From NCBI RefSeq assembly GCF_027924185.1, contig NZ_BRVO01000002.1, positions 62,001 to 126,000 on the forward strand: 64,000 bases of DNA, given 5' to 3'. The notes beneath the pieces were generated by a model. That model did no database searches. It was not told the origin of the DNA and worked only from the letters and a program-made list of their open reading frames with translations. Each line of letters begins with the position of its first letter. Positions within the stretch are counted from its first letter, which is position 1. Positions 27,407 through 37,168 of the stretch are shown here, piece by piece. The DNA comes from Neptunitalea lumnitzerae (GTDB lineage Bacteria > Bacteroidota > Bacteroidia > Flavobacteriales > Flavobacteriaceae). The position numbers and the translations under genes were made by a program.

Positions 27407-28690
27407 TTATTTAATTGTAATTGCAGGGAGTAATTTGTTAGCTACTTCCCCAAAACCAATACGTACCTTATCGTTTTGGCAATATCCTTTTATGCTAATG
27501 GTATCGTTATCATTAACAAAATACCTAGGTTCTCCATCTTCTAATGTAACAGGTTCTTTACCGCATTTGGTTAGCTCTAATAAGGAACTGTAAGAATCTG
27601 GAGTATCTCCTGATAATGCCCCACTCGCCATCATATCTCCACTATTAACCTTACAACCATTTATGGTGTGGTGTGCTAATTGTTGCGCCATATTCCAATA
27701 CATATATTTTGCATTAGACTTTGATAATAGGGTAGTGCTGCCTTCTTGGGTAATTAAAGAGGCTTCTAAATTAATATCAAAATTTTTAGCACCTTCAGAT
27801 TGCAAGTATTCAAATGGTTTAGGCTCTTGTTTAGGTCCTTCCGTTCTAAAAGGAGCTAATGCATCCATCGTTACAATCCATGGAGAGATAGAGCATGCAA
27901 AGTTTTTAGCAAGAAATGCTCCAAGAGGTTCTTGTTCCCATTTCTGTATATCTCTGGCGCTCCAATCGTTTAGTAGTACCATCCCAAAAATGTAATCTTC
28001 AGCTTCATCTACAGCCACCGGATCTCCTAATACATTAGCATCGGTAGTAATAAATGCAACCTCCATTTCAAAATCTACTTTTTGAGAAGTACCAAAAATA
28101 GGAGTGTGAGACTCTGCCGGAAACATTTGTCCGTGTGGTCTTTTTACGGGTATCCCAGAAGTTACTATAGAAGAGCTTCTACCATGGTACCCTATAGGAA
28201 TGTGTACCCAGTTTGGTAGTAAGTCAGATTCGCCTTCGTTTAAAAGTTCTTCAATGTTTTTTGCATGTTGCTTGCTAGAGTAGAAGTCAGTATAGTCTCC
28301 TATAAGCACAGGCATTTGCATTTCAATTTCGTCTAGGGTAAATAATACAACATCTTTGTGTGCATCATTATCTCTCAAACCTGGAGTATTAGCATCAAAA
28401 ATTTTGCTGATACGGCTTCTAACCGCTCTCCAAGTTTGTTGTCCGTCTGATATAAAATCGTTCAGGGTATCTTGTAAAAATATATCGTCTGTTAAAGGAA
28501 TACCTTCAAAATACCCTAACTGATGTAAAGCACCAAGGTCTATAGCAGTATCGCCAATTCTAGTTCCTATGGTAATAACATCGTCTCTAGTTAAAAACAC
28601 TCCAAACGGAATATTCTGTATAGGGAAGTCAGAGCCTTCTGCTACAGGTATCCAAGAAGTCTTATTTGGGTCGTTAACTTTATTTGGCAT
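27407..28690 (-). CDS. fahA: Fumarylacetoacetase
   Basis: The 427-residue enzyme splits fumarylacetoacetate into fumarate and acetoacetate, the last step of tyrosine and phenylalanine breakdown. Motifs include the DYTDFYSSKQHA region with the catalytic Asp/His, PIGYHGRSSSIV, and EMEVAFITTDANVLGDPV with metal-binding glutamates. VLLNDWSARDIQKWEQEPLGAFLAKNF is the family signature. It is divergent from glyA; both have TAnnTTTG boxes in the 112-bp gap. No other tyrosine-breakdown gene is in the window. Confidence 0.96.
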   Translation of the reverse strand: MPNKVNDPNKTSWIPVAEGSDFPIQNIPFGVFLTRDDVITIGTRIGDTAIDLGALHQLGYFEGIPLTDDIFLQDTLNDFISDGQQTWRAVRSRISKIFDANTPGLRDNDAHKDVVLFTLDEIEMQMPVLIGDYTDFYSSKQHAKNIEELLNEGESDLLPNWVHIPIGYHGRSSSIVTSGIPVKRPHGQMFPAESHTPIFGTSQKVDFEMEVAFITTDANVLGDPVAVDEAEDYIFGMVLLNDWSARDIQKWEQEPLGAFLAKNFACSISPWIVTMDALAPFRTEGPKQEPKPFEYLQSEGAKNFDINLEASLITQEGSTTLLSKSNAKYMYWNMAQQLAHHTINGCKVNSGDMMASGALSGDTPDSYSSLLELTKCGKEPVTLEDGEPRYFVNDNDTISIKGYCQNDKVRIGFGEVANKLLPAITIK

Positions 28691-28728
28691 TTTTATAATT
28701 GTTAATTACTTTTTTAATAAATATTATT

Positions 28729-28757
28729 CAAATATATAAGAATATTACAATTGGCAA
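28729..28757 (-). promoter_or_regulatory. Promoter of fahA
   Basis: On the minus strand TTG (28757-28755), 18 bp, TATATTTG (28736-28729). It overlaps the region upstream of glyA. Confidence 0.55.
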
Positions 28758-28768
28758 GCAGGATTTAG

Positions 28769-28776
28769 TATTTTTG
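28769..28776 (+). promoter_or_regulatory. -7 box of glyA
   Basis: TATTTTTG matches TAnnTTTG, 26 bp before the glyA ATG. A TTG lies 15 bp upstream, shorter than usual. Confidence 0.4.
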
Positions 28777-28802
28777 CTTTTTATTTAACGAAATCAAATA
28801 TA

Positions 28803-30077
28803 ATGCAACGGGACGAACAGATTTTTGAACTAATAGAGGCTGAGAAAGACAGACAAATTCACGGTTTGGAATTGATAGCTTCTGAAAACTTTGTGAGCGA
28901 ACAAGTAATGGAAGCTGCGGGTTCTATTCTTACCAACAAATACGCTGAGGGATATCCAGGAAAGCGTTATTATGGGGGTTGTGAAGTAGTAGATGAAATT
29001 GAAACTATTGCTATTGAAAGAGCAAAGGCTCTTTTTGGTGCTGCTTATGCCAATGTACAACCACACAGTGGTTCACAGGCAAATACGGCGGTTTTTGCTG
29101 CCTGCTTAAAGCCAGGGGATAAAATTTTAGGGTTTGACCTTTCTCACGGAGGGCATTTAACTCATGGTTCTCCTGTAAATTTTTCTGGTAAGTTATACAA
29201 TCCTGTATTTTACGGTGTAGAGCAAGAAACAGGAATGCTTAACTACGATAAGATTGAAGAAATTGCAAAAGCTGAAAAGCCACAATTAATTATTGCGGGT
29301 GCTTCTGCATACTCTAGAGATATCGATTTTAAGCGTTTTAGAGCTATTGCAGATAGCGTTGGTGCTATTTTAATGGCAGATATATCTCACCCAGCAGGTT
29401 TAATTGCTAAGGGTATTTTAAATGATCCAATTCCTCATTGTCATGTAGTAACTACTACTACTCACAAAACGTTACGTGGGCCACGTGGAGGTATGATTTT
29501 AATGGGAGAAGATTTTGAAAACCCATTCGGATTAAAAACTCCTAAAGGGGTTGTACGTATGATGTCTTCTTTATTTGACAGTGCTGTATTCCCAGGGAAC
29601 CAAGGTGGACCATTAGAGCATATTATTGCTGCTAAAGCAATTGCTTTTGGTGAAGCCTTAACCGATGAGTTTTTATCGTACATTCTACAAGTAAAGAAAA
29701 ATGCAGCCGCTATGGCAGAAGCATTAGTAGCAAAAGGGTATAATATTATTTCTGGAGGTACAGATAACCACATGATGTTAATTGACCTTAGAAATAAAGA
29801 TATTACTGGTAAGGCTGCTGAAGAAGCTTTAGGAGTAGCAGATATTACAGTAAACAAAAACATGGTACCATTTGATGATAAGAGTCCGTTTGTAACTAGT
29901 GGTATTCGTGTAGGTACGGCTGCTGTTACAAGTAGAGGTTTAAAAGAAGATGATATGGCTGTTATTGTTGGTTATATTGATGAGGCTTTAATGAATGCTG
30001 ATAACGAAGAAGTGTTAGAAGCTGTAGCTATTAAAGTAAATGCTTTAATGAGCGAAAAGCCTTTGTTTACTTTCTAA
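28803..30077 (+). CDS. glyA: Serine hydroxymethyltransferase
   Basis: A PLP enzyme that interconverts serine and glycine while loading one-carbon units onto tetrahydrofolate. The 424-residue protein is complete. It has [18 protein letters not shown] near the start, [15 protein letters not shown], the [18 protein letters not shown] block, and the PLP lysine motif [16 protein letters not shown] near residue 225. A terminator follows at 30104. It stands alone on the plus strand. Confidence 0.98.
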   Translation: MQRDEQIFELIEAEKDRQIHGLELIASENFVSEQVMEAAGSILTNKYAEGYPGKRYYGGCEVVDEIETIAIERAKALFGAAYANVQPHSGSQANTAVFAACLKPGDKILGFDLSHGGHLTHGSPVNFSGKLYNPVFYGVEQETGMLNYDKIEEIAKAEKPQLIIAGASAYSRDIDFKRFRAIADSVGAILMADISHPAGLIAKGILNDPIPHCHVVTTTTHKTLRGPRGGMILMGEDFENPFGLKTPKGVVRMMSSLFDSAVFPGNQGGPLEHIIAAKAIAFGEALTDEFLSYILQVKKNAAAMAEALVAKGYNIISGGTDNHMMLIDLRNKDITGKAAEEALGVADITVNKNMVPFDDKSPFVTSGIRVGTAAVTSRGLKEDDMAVIVGYIDEALMNADNEEVLEAVAIKVNALMSEKPLFTF

Positions 30078-30103
30078 GAAATAGAAGTTTTTACATATAG
30101 ATG

Positions 30104-30137
30104 AAAAGTCCGGTTTTTATAAGCCGGACTTTTTTTG
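30104..30137 (+). terminator. Terminator of glyA
   Basis: The stem has aaaagtccgg and ccggactttt arms with a short AT loop, followed by a run of T. Confidence 0.88.
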
Positions 30138-30230
30138 TTTATAAATTTATACAGAGTGTGTTTAATTGGGAAAGATTTTATTTATCAATTAAAAGAAAAA
30201 GATACGTATAGGTTATTGACACCTTAATTA

Positions 30231-31133
30231 TTAATCATCTAGGTTCATTTTCTCTGCAATCCAAGAAAGTGCTATGGTTACGGGTAAAGTTGTATTTGCA
30301 AAAGCTGTATTATGTCCTAGAGTAGGGAATAGGGTATATTCAAATGGTTTTCCCTTTGCTTTTAAATCATTAATTTGCTCTAAACATACCTTTACGGGTA
30401 TTTGAATATCTTTTTCTCCAAATAGATACAGTGCAGGAATTTCAAGATTACGAAGTGATGCTTTTGGATCTGTTGGCGCAAATTCATATCGGTCAGGATC
30501 ATTTTTTAAATGTTCTCTAGCTTCTGCTTCTGTATGTTGTTCCCAAAAATTAGGGTTGCCGTTGGTATAAAATTGAAATCGTAATTGTTCTAAGGTTGTA
30601 ATCGTAGGGCAACTGAATAAAACCATATATGTTACCGATTTATTTTTAGTAGCCGCTAAAGGCATTACCCAACCAGCTTGACTAAACCCTATAAGGCCTA
30701 CAGGTATATTTTTATGTTTCTTTTTAAGAGTGTTGACAGCTGCGCTGGCATCGTCTGCCAATAGGTTGAGGTTAAGAGAGTCTATGTTATTAGTACCCAC
30801 TTCCGGCCCAGCATATATTCCTTCTGATGCTCCTACACCTCGCTTGTCGTAAGTAAGTACCAGTATTCCGTTAGAGGCTAGTAGTTCTGCAAAGGTACCC
30901 ATTCGTAGCTCTTGTCCAGACCCATGTACAACTACTAAAGCTGCATGAGGTTGCCTTGGTGTGTATAAGGTGCCTGAAAGCTTAATACCGTTACTACTAA
31001 ATACTACTTCTTCCGTTTTAATAGTGTTGTTAGCTTGTGCTGTTAGTTGTTGGGTAGTTATAAAAAGTAGTATAATAGTTATGGAGAGCGTTCCTTTTAT
31101 AATCTTTTTTAGGAGGGTGGTGTGTAAAAGCAT
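30231..31133 (-). CDS. Secreted alpha/beta hydrolase
   Basis: A 300-residue protein with a long N-terminal signal (GTLSITIILLFITTQQLTAQ, cleavage near residue 33). It has the alpha/beta-hydrolase fold: VVVHGSGQE oxyanion strand near 68-74, DKRGVGASEG near 96-105, nucleophile elbow GFSQAGW with Ser151, a late Asp in LFGEKDIQIP and His in TLGHNTAF. It resembles dienelactone hydrolase-like or acyl-peptide-hydrolase-like esterases, but the substrate is not predictable. The gene stands alone. Confidence 0.85.
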   Translation of the reverse strand: MLLHTTLLKKIIKGTLSITIILLFITTQQLTAQANNTIKTEEVVFSSNGIKLSGTLYTPRQPHAALVVVHGSGQELRMGTFAELLASNGILVLTYDKRGVGASEGIYAGPEVGTNNIDSLNLNLLADDASAAVNTLKKKHKNIPVGLIGFSQAGWVMPLAATKNKSVTYMVLFSCPTITTLEQLRFQFYTNGNPNFWEQHTEAEAREHLKNDPDRYEFAPTDPKASLRNLEIPALYLFGEKDIQIPVKVCLEQINDLKAKGKPFEYTLFPTLGHNTAFANTTLPVTIALSWIAEKMNLDD

Positions 31134-31199
31134 ATAGTTACGTGTATTGGTATAAAAATACGCATAACATTTTATTTATTTTCTAATTATAAGGATTAA

Positions 31200-31233
31200 A
31201 AAAAGCCTCTAGGACCATACGTACTAGAGGCTA
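31200..31233 (-). terminator. Terminator of the 31255-32007 SDR gene
   Basis: A 9-bp stem (agcctctag with ctagaggct) has an 11-nt loop. A T-run on the minus strand comes from the A-run at 31198-31203. Confidence 0.75.
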
Positions 31234-31254
31234 TATTTTGTGTTGTTGTATTTT

Positions 31255-32007
31255 TTACTTAGCCAAATAACCACCATCTACAGGGTAGTAAGCTCCTGTA
31301 GCAAAAGAAGCCTTATCACTTGCTAACCATACAAACAGCTCAGCAACTTCTTCTGGTTCACCTAAACGTCCTATAGGGTGTAAGGAGGCTAAACCGTCAT
31401 ATTCTTCTTTAGAAAGAGAACTTTCCACTAAAGGGGTTTTAATAAAACCTGGGCCAACTGCATTTACTCTAATACCTTTAGCAGCATATTCAATTCCTGC
31501 GTTTTGGGTTAACCCAACTACACCATGTTTTGCAGCAACATAAGCTGCAGAATGAGCAAAACCTACAGCACCTAATATAGAGGCTACATTAATAATAGAG
31601 CCTTTACCGTTTTTTTCCATTGCTGGTAATTGATAGCGCATTCCGTAAAATACACCGTTTAAGTTAACAGCTATTACCTTATCCCATGAATCAATAGGAT
31701 AGTCTCCAATAGGTGCTTGAGCACCACTAATACCAGCATTGTTAACAGCAATGTCTAATTTACCAAAGGTTTTTACTGCTTCGTTTACGGTACGTTCAGA
31801 ATCTTCTGGTTTAGAGGTATCTGCTTTTACAAAAATGGCTTCACCACCTTTTGTTTTAATGTCTTCTACTACTTGTTTACCATGTTCTTCGTTTACATCA
31901 GTTACTACCACTTTTGCACCATTTTCAGCAAAAAGGGTAGCGGTAGCTTTTCCTATTCCAGAACCTGCTCCGGTAATAATGGCTACCTTATTATCTAGTA
32001 TTTTCAT
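31255..32007 (-). CDS. SDR-family NAD(P)-dependent oxidoreductase
   Basis: A 250-residue classical short-chain dehydrogenase: cofactor motif TGAGSGIG at 12-19, DVNEEH after strand 2 (an acidic residue there favours NAD), NNAGISG near 90, Ser of the catalytic set in INVASILG, YVAAKHG with Tyr and Lys near 155-159, and VGPGFIKTPL. It closely resembles glucose 1-dehydrogenase and cyclopentanol dehydrogenase-type SDRs, but the substrate is open. It is a single-gene unit with its own terminator. Confidence 0.9.
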   Translation of the reverse strand: MKILDNKVAIITGAGSGIGKATATLFAENGAKVVVTDVNEEHGKQVVEDIKTKGGEAIFVKADTSKPEDSERTVNEAVKTFGKLDIAVNNAGISGAQAPIGDYPIDSWDKVIAVNLNGVFYGMRYQLPAMEKNGKGSIINVASILGAVGFAHSAAYVAAKHGVVGLTQNAGIEYAAKGIRVNAVGPGFIKTPLVESSLSKEEYDGLASLHPIGRLGEPEEVAELFVWLASDKASFATGAYYPVDGGYLAK

Positions 32008-32124
32008 AACTTTTATTTTATGTAATTTTTATAATTAAAATTTCAATACTTAAAGTTACGAATAGGGCAATGATAAATGTTTAGTGGTACTCTTAATGTT
32101 TTGGTAATTGTATTTTCTTTAGTA

Positions 32125-33666
32125 CTAATCTTCTTCAAACACTTGCGATTCATAGGCGCCTGCATCTGGAGAAGAAGAACGTGTTGCTCCTGTAATGTCT
32201 TGTACTGTAGCGCCTTGTGTAGTGCTTGCTAAACCGTTAGCAGCAGAACCATCTCCAATAGCATATTTGCTATTATTGGTGTCTTCAAAATCAGGGTCTT
32301 CATTCAATACCACATTATTGTAATATTGCGTGTTGGTGAAATCGTAAAAGTCTTCATCAACATTTCCAAAAGGATTAAATCTCACTAGGGAGTTATTTAA
32401 CGCGTAGTTATAAGCTACATCATCAATAAAAGAAACTAAAAATTCTAAATTGTTATTACCGTATATAATACAATTATTAAAAGTTGCTTCTTGTAAATCG
32501 GCAGCTACAATAGTGCCGTCTTCTAATTGTAAATAATTATCTAATAAAACTGTTGGGTAACTTCTGTAACCATTACCCCAATAATTAGCAAAAGTACAGT
32601 GGTTGAAGTTATAAATACCACCTAAGCTACAATACGCTGAGGTTAACCCTGCATTACCGTATACGCTATTTTCAGAAAGTATGTGCGCTGTTTGTGCCCA
32701 CAAACCATAGTTAGCTGAATTATGAATTTGAGAGTTTGTAATGGTTAGTGTAGGTGTGCTACTTCCATCGTTACTATCCATTTTAATTCCTACTGTAGCG
32801 TTTTTAATGGTAGCATGATTAAACATATTGTTGGTACTACCTTGTGTAAGCCAAATAGTACCCCATTGTCCTGGAACATCTGAATAATCGGTTTCTAAGC
32901 GGTCACCTTCAAAAATAACTTCATTCTCTTGCAGTTCAGTATCATTACTTACATCACCATTTACTTGAATACTAGCATCATTAGCTACAATAATTCCAGA
33001 GTCTGCATGAAAATAGATACGTGCTCCTGCATCAATAGTCAATGTTTTGTTTTCAGGTACTGCGGCATATCCATAGATAACGTAAGGTTTCTCATTGGTA
33101 AAGTTAAGCTCATTATCATCTAACCCAAATCCGTATATTTCGGTTGCATTTTCACCAGAACCTAATGTAATATATTCTGTAGAGCCATTGTCTGCACGTT
33201 CAGGGTATAGAAATACTGCATCTTGTACTAAAGTTATCAATTCAACTTTTTGTTGATTTACATCCGTATCAAATTCAATTGCATCTGAGTACAAAAATTG
33301 CGTTTCAGAAGTAGTGAGATCTGTTATATCTACTGTAGTTTCAATAAATATGTACATACTGTCTTTGGCTAGCAGTTCTACATCATAAAATTGTTTGCCA
33401 GGCATACCATCTACATTTAATCTAAACTTAGAGTTTTGTCCGTTAGCTAATTGTATTACAGGTATAGAAATGTCAGAATCACTATGGTTGTATACTTTTA
33501 AGTTATAGGTACTAGAACCAATATTGGTAAAAACGGTATCAAGGTATATGGTATCTCTAGAAAACTCTAAAGAGCCAGTACTTGGAGAAAATTCAAAGTC
33601 TTCTCTACAAGAAAATGTGCTTATAGCTAGTACTACTATGGAAATGATAAATAGATAACGTTTCAT
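32125..33666 (-). CDS. Lipoprotein with right-handed beta-helix-like domain
   Basis: A 513-residue predicted lipoprotein. MKRYLFIISIVVLAISTFSC is the signal, and the cysteine is followed by REDFEF, whose acidic residues suit export to the cell surface. An N-terminal Ig-like part (STGSLEFSRDTIYLDTVFTNIG) precedes repeated short strands rich in N, G and D from about residue 200 to 430 (FNHATIKNATVGIKMDSND, TITNSQIHNSANYGLWAQT). These look like parallel beta-helix coils seen in polysaccharide-active or adhesive proteins. No catalytic residues were identified. Confident as an envelope protein; function unknown. Confidence 0.8.
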   Translation of the reverse strand: MKRYLFIISIVVLAISTFSCREDFEFSPSTGSLEFSRDTIYLDTVFTNIGSSTYNLKVYNHSDSDISIPVIQLANGQNSKFRLNVDGMPGKQFYDVELLAKDSMYIFIETTVDITDLTTSETQFLYSDAIEFDTDVNQQKVELITLVQDAVFLYPERADNGSTEYITLGSGENATEIYGFGLDDNELNFTNEKPYVIYGYAAVPENKTLTIDAGARIYFHADSGIIVANDASIQVNGDVSNDTELQENEVIFEGDRLETDYSDVPGQWGTIWLTQGSTNNMFNHATIKNATVGIKMDSNDGSSTPTLTITNSQIHNSANYGLWAQTAHILSENSVYGNAGLTSAYCSLGGIYNFNHCTFANYWGNGYRSYPTVLLDNYLQLEDGTIVAADLQEATFNNCIIYGNNNLEFLVSFIDDVAYNYALNNSLVRFNPFGNVDEDFYDFTNTQYYNNVVLNEDPDFEDTNNSKYAIGDGSAANGLASTTQGATVQDITGATRSSSPDAGAYESQVFEED

Positions 33667-33755
33667 AAATAAAATGGTTCTGAAAGAATAGAACGTAAAA
33701 ATACTAATTATGGTGTATGTGGTACAGTAATATATGAGATTATTCTATGGAATCT

Positions 33756-34142
33756 TTACAACAAGAATAGCTCATCAATTTCTTTGGGTATTCTAGTAGG
33801 TCTTTTTGTAGCAATAGTAAGCAGGCACCATTCGGTTGTGGCGGTTAAAATCAGTTTCTCATCTTTGTATATATCCACTTTTCTATGAGAAATAACACCT
33901 TTATTACTTTCTATATACGTTTTAAGTAGTAAGGTGTCGCCGGCAAAACATTCACCTTTATAATAGATATGGTGAGCTGCTACCACCCAAATGTAATTTT
34001 CTGAAAAATCTTTTGGAGCAACTGCTTCCCAATGGCCTTGCGCCATATCTTGAATCCATTGTACGTACCTAACATTGTTTACATGGTTAAGTTCGTCAAT
34101 ATCATCAGTAGATACAATTTTCAGTTGCTCGTAGATTTTCAT
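33756..34142 (-). CDS. Acyl-CoA thioesterase, hotdog fold (4HBT family)
   Basis: A 128-residue hotdog-fold protein of the YbgC/FadM type. The signature DIDELNHVNNVRYVQWIQD, with the Asp/His/Asn helix start, matches the catalytic region (normally D-x-x-GHVNNxxY; here the Gly is Leu). The strand HIYYKGECFAGDTLLLKTYIE also fits. It probably hydrolyses an acyl-CoA. The stop of the glutaminyl cyclase gene lies beside it in the same direction, with a 1-bp gap, so translation may be coupled. Confidence 0.85.
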   Translation of the reverse strand: MKIYEQLKIVSTDDIDELNHVNNVRYVQWIQDMAQGHWEAVAPKDFSENYIWVVAAHHIYYKGECFAGDTLLLKTYIESNKGVISHRKVDIYKDEKLILTATTEWCLLTIATKRPTRIPKEIDELFLL

Positions 34143-34143
34143 A

Positions 34144-35187
34144 TTATTTTTCAGAAAAAGTTACTTCAAACATTTTATCCCAGTTTTTACCAGTAATAAA
34201 AAACGTTTTTGTTTTTGGGTTGTAGGCTATGCCGTTAAGTACATCTAGCTGTTGGTGTTGGGTTACTTTTTCTTTTAACCCTCTACAGTCAATAACTCCT
34301 GTAATAATACCGGTTTCAGCATCAATAATCATAATACCATCTTTTTGGTAGGCATTGGCATAAATAGTACCATCTACGTATTCTAGTTCATTCGCCTTTT
34401 CGTAAACCGACTTATTAGTAACTAATTGTATGAATCCTTGTTCAGCTAACGTTTCTTTGTCTAAGGTATAAATTCTTTCAGAGCCATCGCTTTTATAAAT
34501 ATGTTCACCGTCGTTACACAATCCCCAGCCTTGTTTGCTATCTACATAACTAAAGGTCTTTTCTTTTTCAAAGGTGGTTAAGTTGTATACATAACCAATC
34601 ATGCTTTGCCAGGTTAATTGATAAATTTTATCATTTAAAATGGTTAAACCTTCACCAAATATTTTGTTGTCTAAAGCTATTTTCTTTAATACTTCCCCAG
34701 TTTTGAAATCTACTTTTCTAAGTGAAGATTGTCCTCTGAGCCCAGTACTTTCATATAGGGTATCTTTATGAAATTCTAATCCTTGAGTATACGCCTTAAT
34801 ATCGTGCGGATAGGTATTTACTATAGTGTAGGAGTAAATTTTAGGAGCAGTAGCTGCTAATACTTCTATTTGCTTTGTAACTGTTTCGCTACTCTCACCA
34901 TAACTAACCACAGCCTTTAGGGTTTGTTTACCATAAGGAATATCTGTAAGCGTATAAGATCCGTTAGTTAGGGTAATAGGAGTGTCTCCTATATAGTAAT
35001 TAGTAGCGGCTATTTGTTTCTGATCAGGATTTTTTAAGCTTACTTTTAGCTCGTCATTAGGCTTAAATTTGTTGTTTTCGCTATTTAATTCTATTGAAAA
35101 ATGATTTTTTTCTTCATTTTTTTCCTCTCCACAAGAAAGGAGAGAAGTAGCTAATAATATGGCAGACAGAAAATTAAGAGGTTTCAT
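34144..35187 (-). CDS. Glutaminyl-peptide cyclotransferase lipoprotein
   Basis: The enzyme converts N-terminal glutamine to pyroglutamate. The 347-residue protein has a lipoprotein signal (MKPLNFLSAILLATSLLSC) followed by GEEKNEEK, an acidic stretch that fits surface export. An Ig-like part comes next, then from about residue 115 the plant-type glutamine cyclotransferase beta-propeller: YPHDIKAYTQGLEF, YESTGLRGQSSLR, GEGLTILNDKIYQLTW, SDGSERIY, ANELEYVDGTIYAN. It is the first gene of a pair with the thioesterase. Confidence 0.88.
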   Translation of the reverse strand: MKPLNFLSAILLATSLLSCGEEKNEEKNHFSIELNSENNKFKPNDELKVSLKNPDQKQIAATNYYIGDTPITLTNGSYTLTDIPYGKQTLKAVVSYGESSETVTKQIEVLAATAPKIYSYTIVNTYPHDIKAYTQGLEFHKDTLYESTGLRGQSSLRKVDFKTGEVLKKIALDNKIFGEGLTILNDKIYQLTWQSMIGYVYNLTTFEKEKTFSYVDSKQGWGLCNDGEHIYKSDGSERIYTLDKETLAEQGFIQLVTNKSVYEKANELEYVDGTIYANAYQKDGIMIIDAETGIITGVIDCRGLKEKVTQHQQLDVLNGIAYNPKTKTFFITGKNWDKMFEVTFSEK

Positions 35188-35242
35188 TGTTTTTTCTAAT
35201 GTTTATGGCAAGTTAGATAATTTAATTAAGACGCTAAAATGG

Positions 35243-35272
35243 TTGCTAAAAAATAAAAAGATTGTATATTTG
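35243..35272 (+). promoter_or_regulatory. Promoter of the SRP RNA gene
   Basis: TTG (35243-35245), 19 bp, TATATTTG (35265-35272) is a near-perfect Bacteroidota promoter and places the RNA start at about 35278. Confidence 0.75.
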
Positions 35273-35277
35273 CACCC

Positions 35278-35377
35278 GGCAAGTCCTACACGACCAGCTC
35301 CTGCAGAATCCCCCAGGGTGGGAACGCAGCAAGGGTATGTGGTTGTAGCGGTGCGATGTAGGTAGCTTGCCTTTTTT
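35278..35377 (+). ncRNA. ffs: Signal recognition particle RNA (small bacterial type, 4.5S-like)
   Basis: It begins ggcaagtcctacacg and ends cgatgtaggtagcttgcc, which pair as a long closing helix. The centre reads CAGG-GTGGGAAC-GCAGC: the universal asymmetric loop of SRP domain IV, capped by a GGGA tetraloop. The final ggcaag/cttgcc stem is followed by six T, so the RNA carries its own terminator. It binds Ffh and guides membrane-protein targeting. Small ORFs called on either strand here are not real. Confidence 0.93.
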
Positions 35378-35453
35378 ATTTCTTTTCCTAACATAAATTT
35401 CACAACTCTTTTATCTTTAATTTCGTTTCTTTGTAAACGCTAAATTTGTTTGT

Positions 35454-36260
35454 ATGTCTGAAAAGGTAATTTTAATTACCGGAGCTTCTTCGGGAATAGG
35501 AAAAGCTATTGGTATGTTTTTAAATACCAAGAATTATAAAGTATATGGAACTAGCAGAAATCCTGATAGAATAACCGATTCTCCTTTTCCTTTATTAGCA
35601 CTTGATGTAAGAAATACAGAAAGTATTAAAAGTGCTGTTGAAACACTTCTTGAAAAAGAAAAACGTATTGATGTTTTAATTAATAATGCGGGAGTGGGTA
35701 TTACGGGGCCGTTAGAGGAAATACCAGCAGAAGAAATTTTAAATAATTTTAATACCAATTTATTTGGACCTATTGAGGTTATGAAAGCGGTTTTACCTGC
35801 TATGCGAGCTCAAAAGGGAGGACTTATTATTAATGTTACTTCTATTGCTGGTTACATGGGGTTACCTTTTAGAAGTGTTTATTCGGCGTCTAAAGGAGCT
35901 TTAGAGTTAGTTACGGAAGCTTTGAGAATGGAGGTAAAGCCTTTTAATGTACATATTACAAATGTGGCACCAGGAGATTTTTCTACCAATATTGCATCGG
36001 GTAGGTATCATGCACCTTTGTTAAAAGGATCGGCCTACGAAGATACCTATGGGTATTCTTTAAAAACAATGGATGAGCATGTAGACGGCGGAAGTGACCC
36101 TAAAGAGATGGCGGCCGCCATTTATAAGGTTATAAATACACCAAATCCGAAAGTGCATTATAAGGTAGGTGCGCCTTTACAAAAGTTCAGTATTGTGCTA
36201 AAACGAATTTTACCAGATAAAATTTACGAAAAAATGCTTATGAATCATTATAAATTATAA
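35454..36260 (+). CDS. SDR-family oxidoreductase
   Basis: A 268-residue short-chain dehydrogenase: TGASSGIG at 9-16, TSRNP after strand 2 (a basic residue here favours NADP), NNAGVG near 76, the Ser in INVTSIAGYMG, YSASKGALE with the catalytic Tyr and Lys near 143-147, and VAPGDFSTNIA. The longer C-terminus (VHYKVGAPLQKFSIVLKRILPDKIYEKML) is typical of the retinol-dehydrogenase-like subgroup. It follows the SRP RNA by about 80 bp, with no sign of co-transcription. Confidence 0.9.
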   Translation: MSEKVILITGASSGIGKAIGMFLNTKNYKVYGTSRNPDRITDSPFPLLALDVRNTESIKSAVETLLEKEKRIDVLINNAGVGITGPLEEIPAEEILNNFNTNLFGPIEVMKAVLPAMRAQKGGLIINVTSIAGYMGLPFRSVYSASKGALELVTEALRMEVKPFNVHITNVAPGDFSTNIASGRYHAPLLKGSAYEDTYGYSLKTMDEHVDGGSDPKEMAAAIYKVINTPNPKVHYKVGAPLQKFSIVLKRILPDKIYEKMLMNHYKL

Positions 36261-36298
36261 ATTTGTAAATGTGAATTTTACACTTATTAATAATTTTA

Positions 36299-36329
36299 TT
36301 GACTATTAAGTTTAATTAATTTATATTTA
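36299..36329 (+). promoter_or_regulatory. Promoter of the transaldolase-family gene
   Basis: TTG (36299-36301), 20 bp, TATATTTA (36322-36329), one base off TAnnTTTG, 37 bp before the ATG. Confidence 0.5.
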
Positions 36330-36366
36330 AATAGTTACGAAAAAATAATACTAAAAATAGAATTAG

Positions 36367-37020
36367 ATGAAATTTTTTATTGACACTGCTAACCTAGATC
36401 AAATTAAGGAAGCTCAAGATTTAGGAGTTTTAGATGGAGTTACAACAAACCCATCTTTAATGGCTAAAGAAGGTATTACAGGAAAAGAAAATATTTTAAA
36501 ACATTACGTAGACATTTGTAATATTGTTGATGGTGATGTATCTGCAGAGGTAATTGCTACAGAATTTGACGAAATGGTTAAAGAAGGTGAAGAACTTGCC
36601 GCTTTACACCCACAAATTGTTGTTAAGTTACCAATGATTAAAGATGGTGTAAAAGCTTGTAAATATTTTACAGACAAAGGTATTAGAACAAACGTTACTT
36701 TGGTGTTTAGTGCTGGGCAAGCGTTATTAGCTGCTAAAGCAGGTGCTACTTATGTATCTCCTTTCTTAGGACGTTTAGATGATATTTCTACAGATGGTTT
36801 AGGTCTTATTGAAGAAATTAGATTAATATATGATAACTACGGATTTGAAACAGAAATTTTAGCTGCTTCTATTCGTCACACAATGCACGTTCTTAATTGT
36901 GCTAAAATTGGTGCTGATGTAATGACTGGTCCGTTATCATCTATTACCGGCTTATTAAGTCACCCTTTAACTGATATAGGTTTAGAGAAATTCCTTGCTG
37001 ATTACAAGAAAGGAAACTAA
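36367..37020 (+). CDS. fsa: Transaldolase-like / fructose-6-phosphate aldolase
   Basis: A 217-residue class I aldolase of the short transaldolase group (TalC/FSA). It starts [31 protein letters not shown] and has the Schiff-base lysine in VVKLPM (Lys87), then [32 protein letters not shown] and ASIRHTMHV. At this length either fructose-6-phosphate aldolase or transaldolase activity is possible, and sequence alone does not separate them. The gene has its own promoter and terminator. Confidence 0.93.
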   Translation: MKFFIDTANLDQIKEAQDLGVLDGVTTNPSLMAKEGITGKENILKHYVDICNIVDGDVSAEVIATEFDEMVKEGEELAALHPQIVVKLPMIKDGVKACKYFTDKGIRTNVTLVFSAGQALLAAKAGATYVSPFLGRLDDISTDGLGLIEEIRLIYDNYGFETEILAASIRHTMHVLNCAKIGADVMTGPLSSITGLLSHPLTDIGLEKFLADYKKGN

Positions 37021-37062
37021 AAGCATAAACTTTTGATGTAAGAAGTTTATATTTGGATAAGT

Positions 37063-37095
37063 AAAAACGCATTGATTATTCAATGCGTTTTTTTA
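37063..37095 (+). terminator. Terminator of the transaldolase-family gene
   Basis: An 11-bp stem (aaacgcattga with tcaatgcgttt) encloses a TTAT loop and is followed by a T-run. Confidence 0.9.
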
Positions 37096-37168
37096 TGTTG
37101 TTAATAAAATAGAATTGATTGCTATTTCCTCTTTTTTAATACGTTATATTAATATATAACTTTAAATA

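Noticed and set aside
35159-35403. Two overlapping ORFs of 66-68 codons on opposite strands
   Set aside because: They overlap the SRP RNA, and their 'proteins' only translate its conserved helix and loop sequence.
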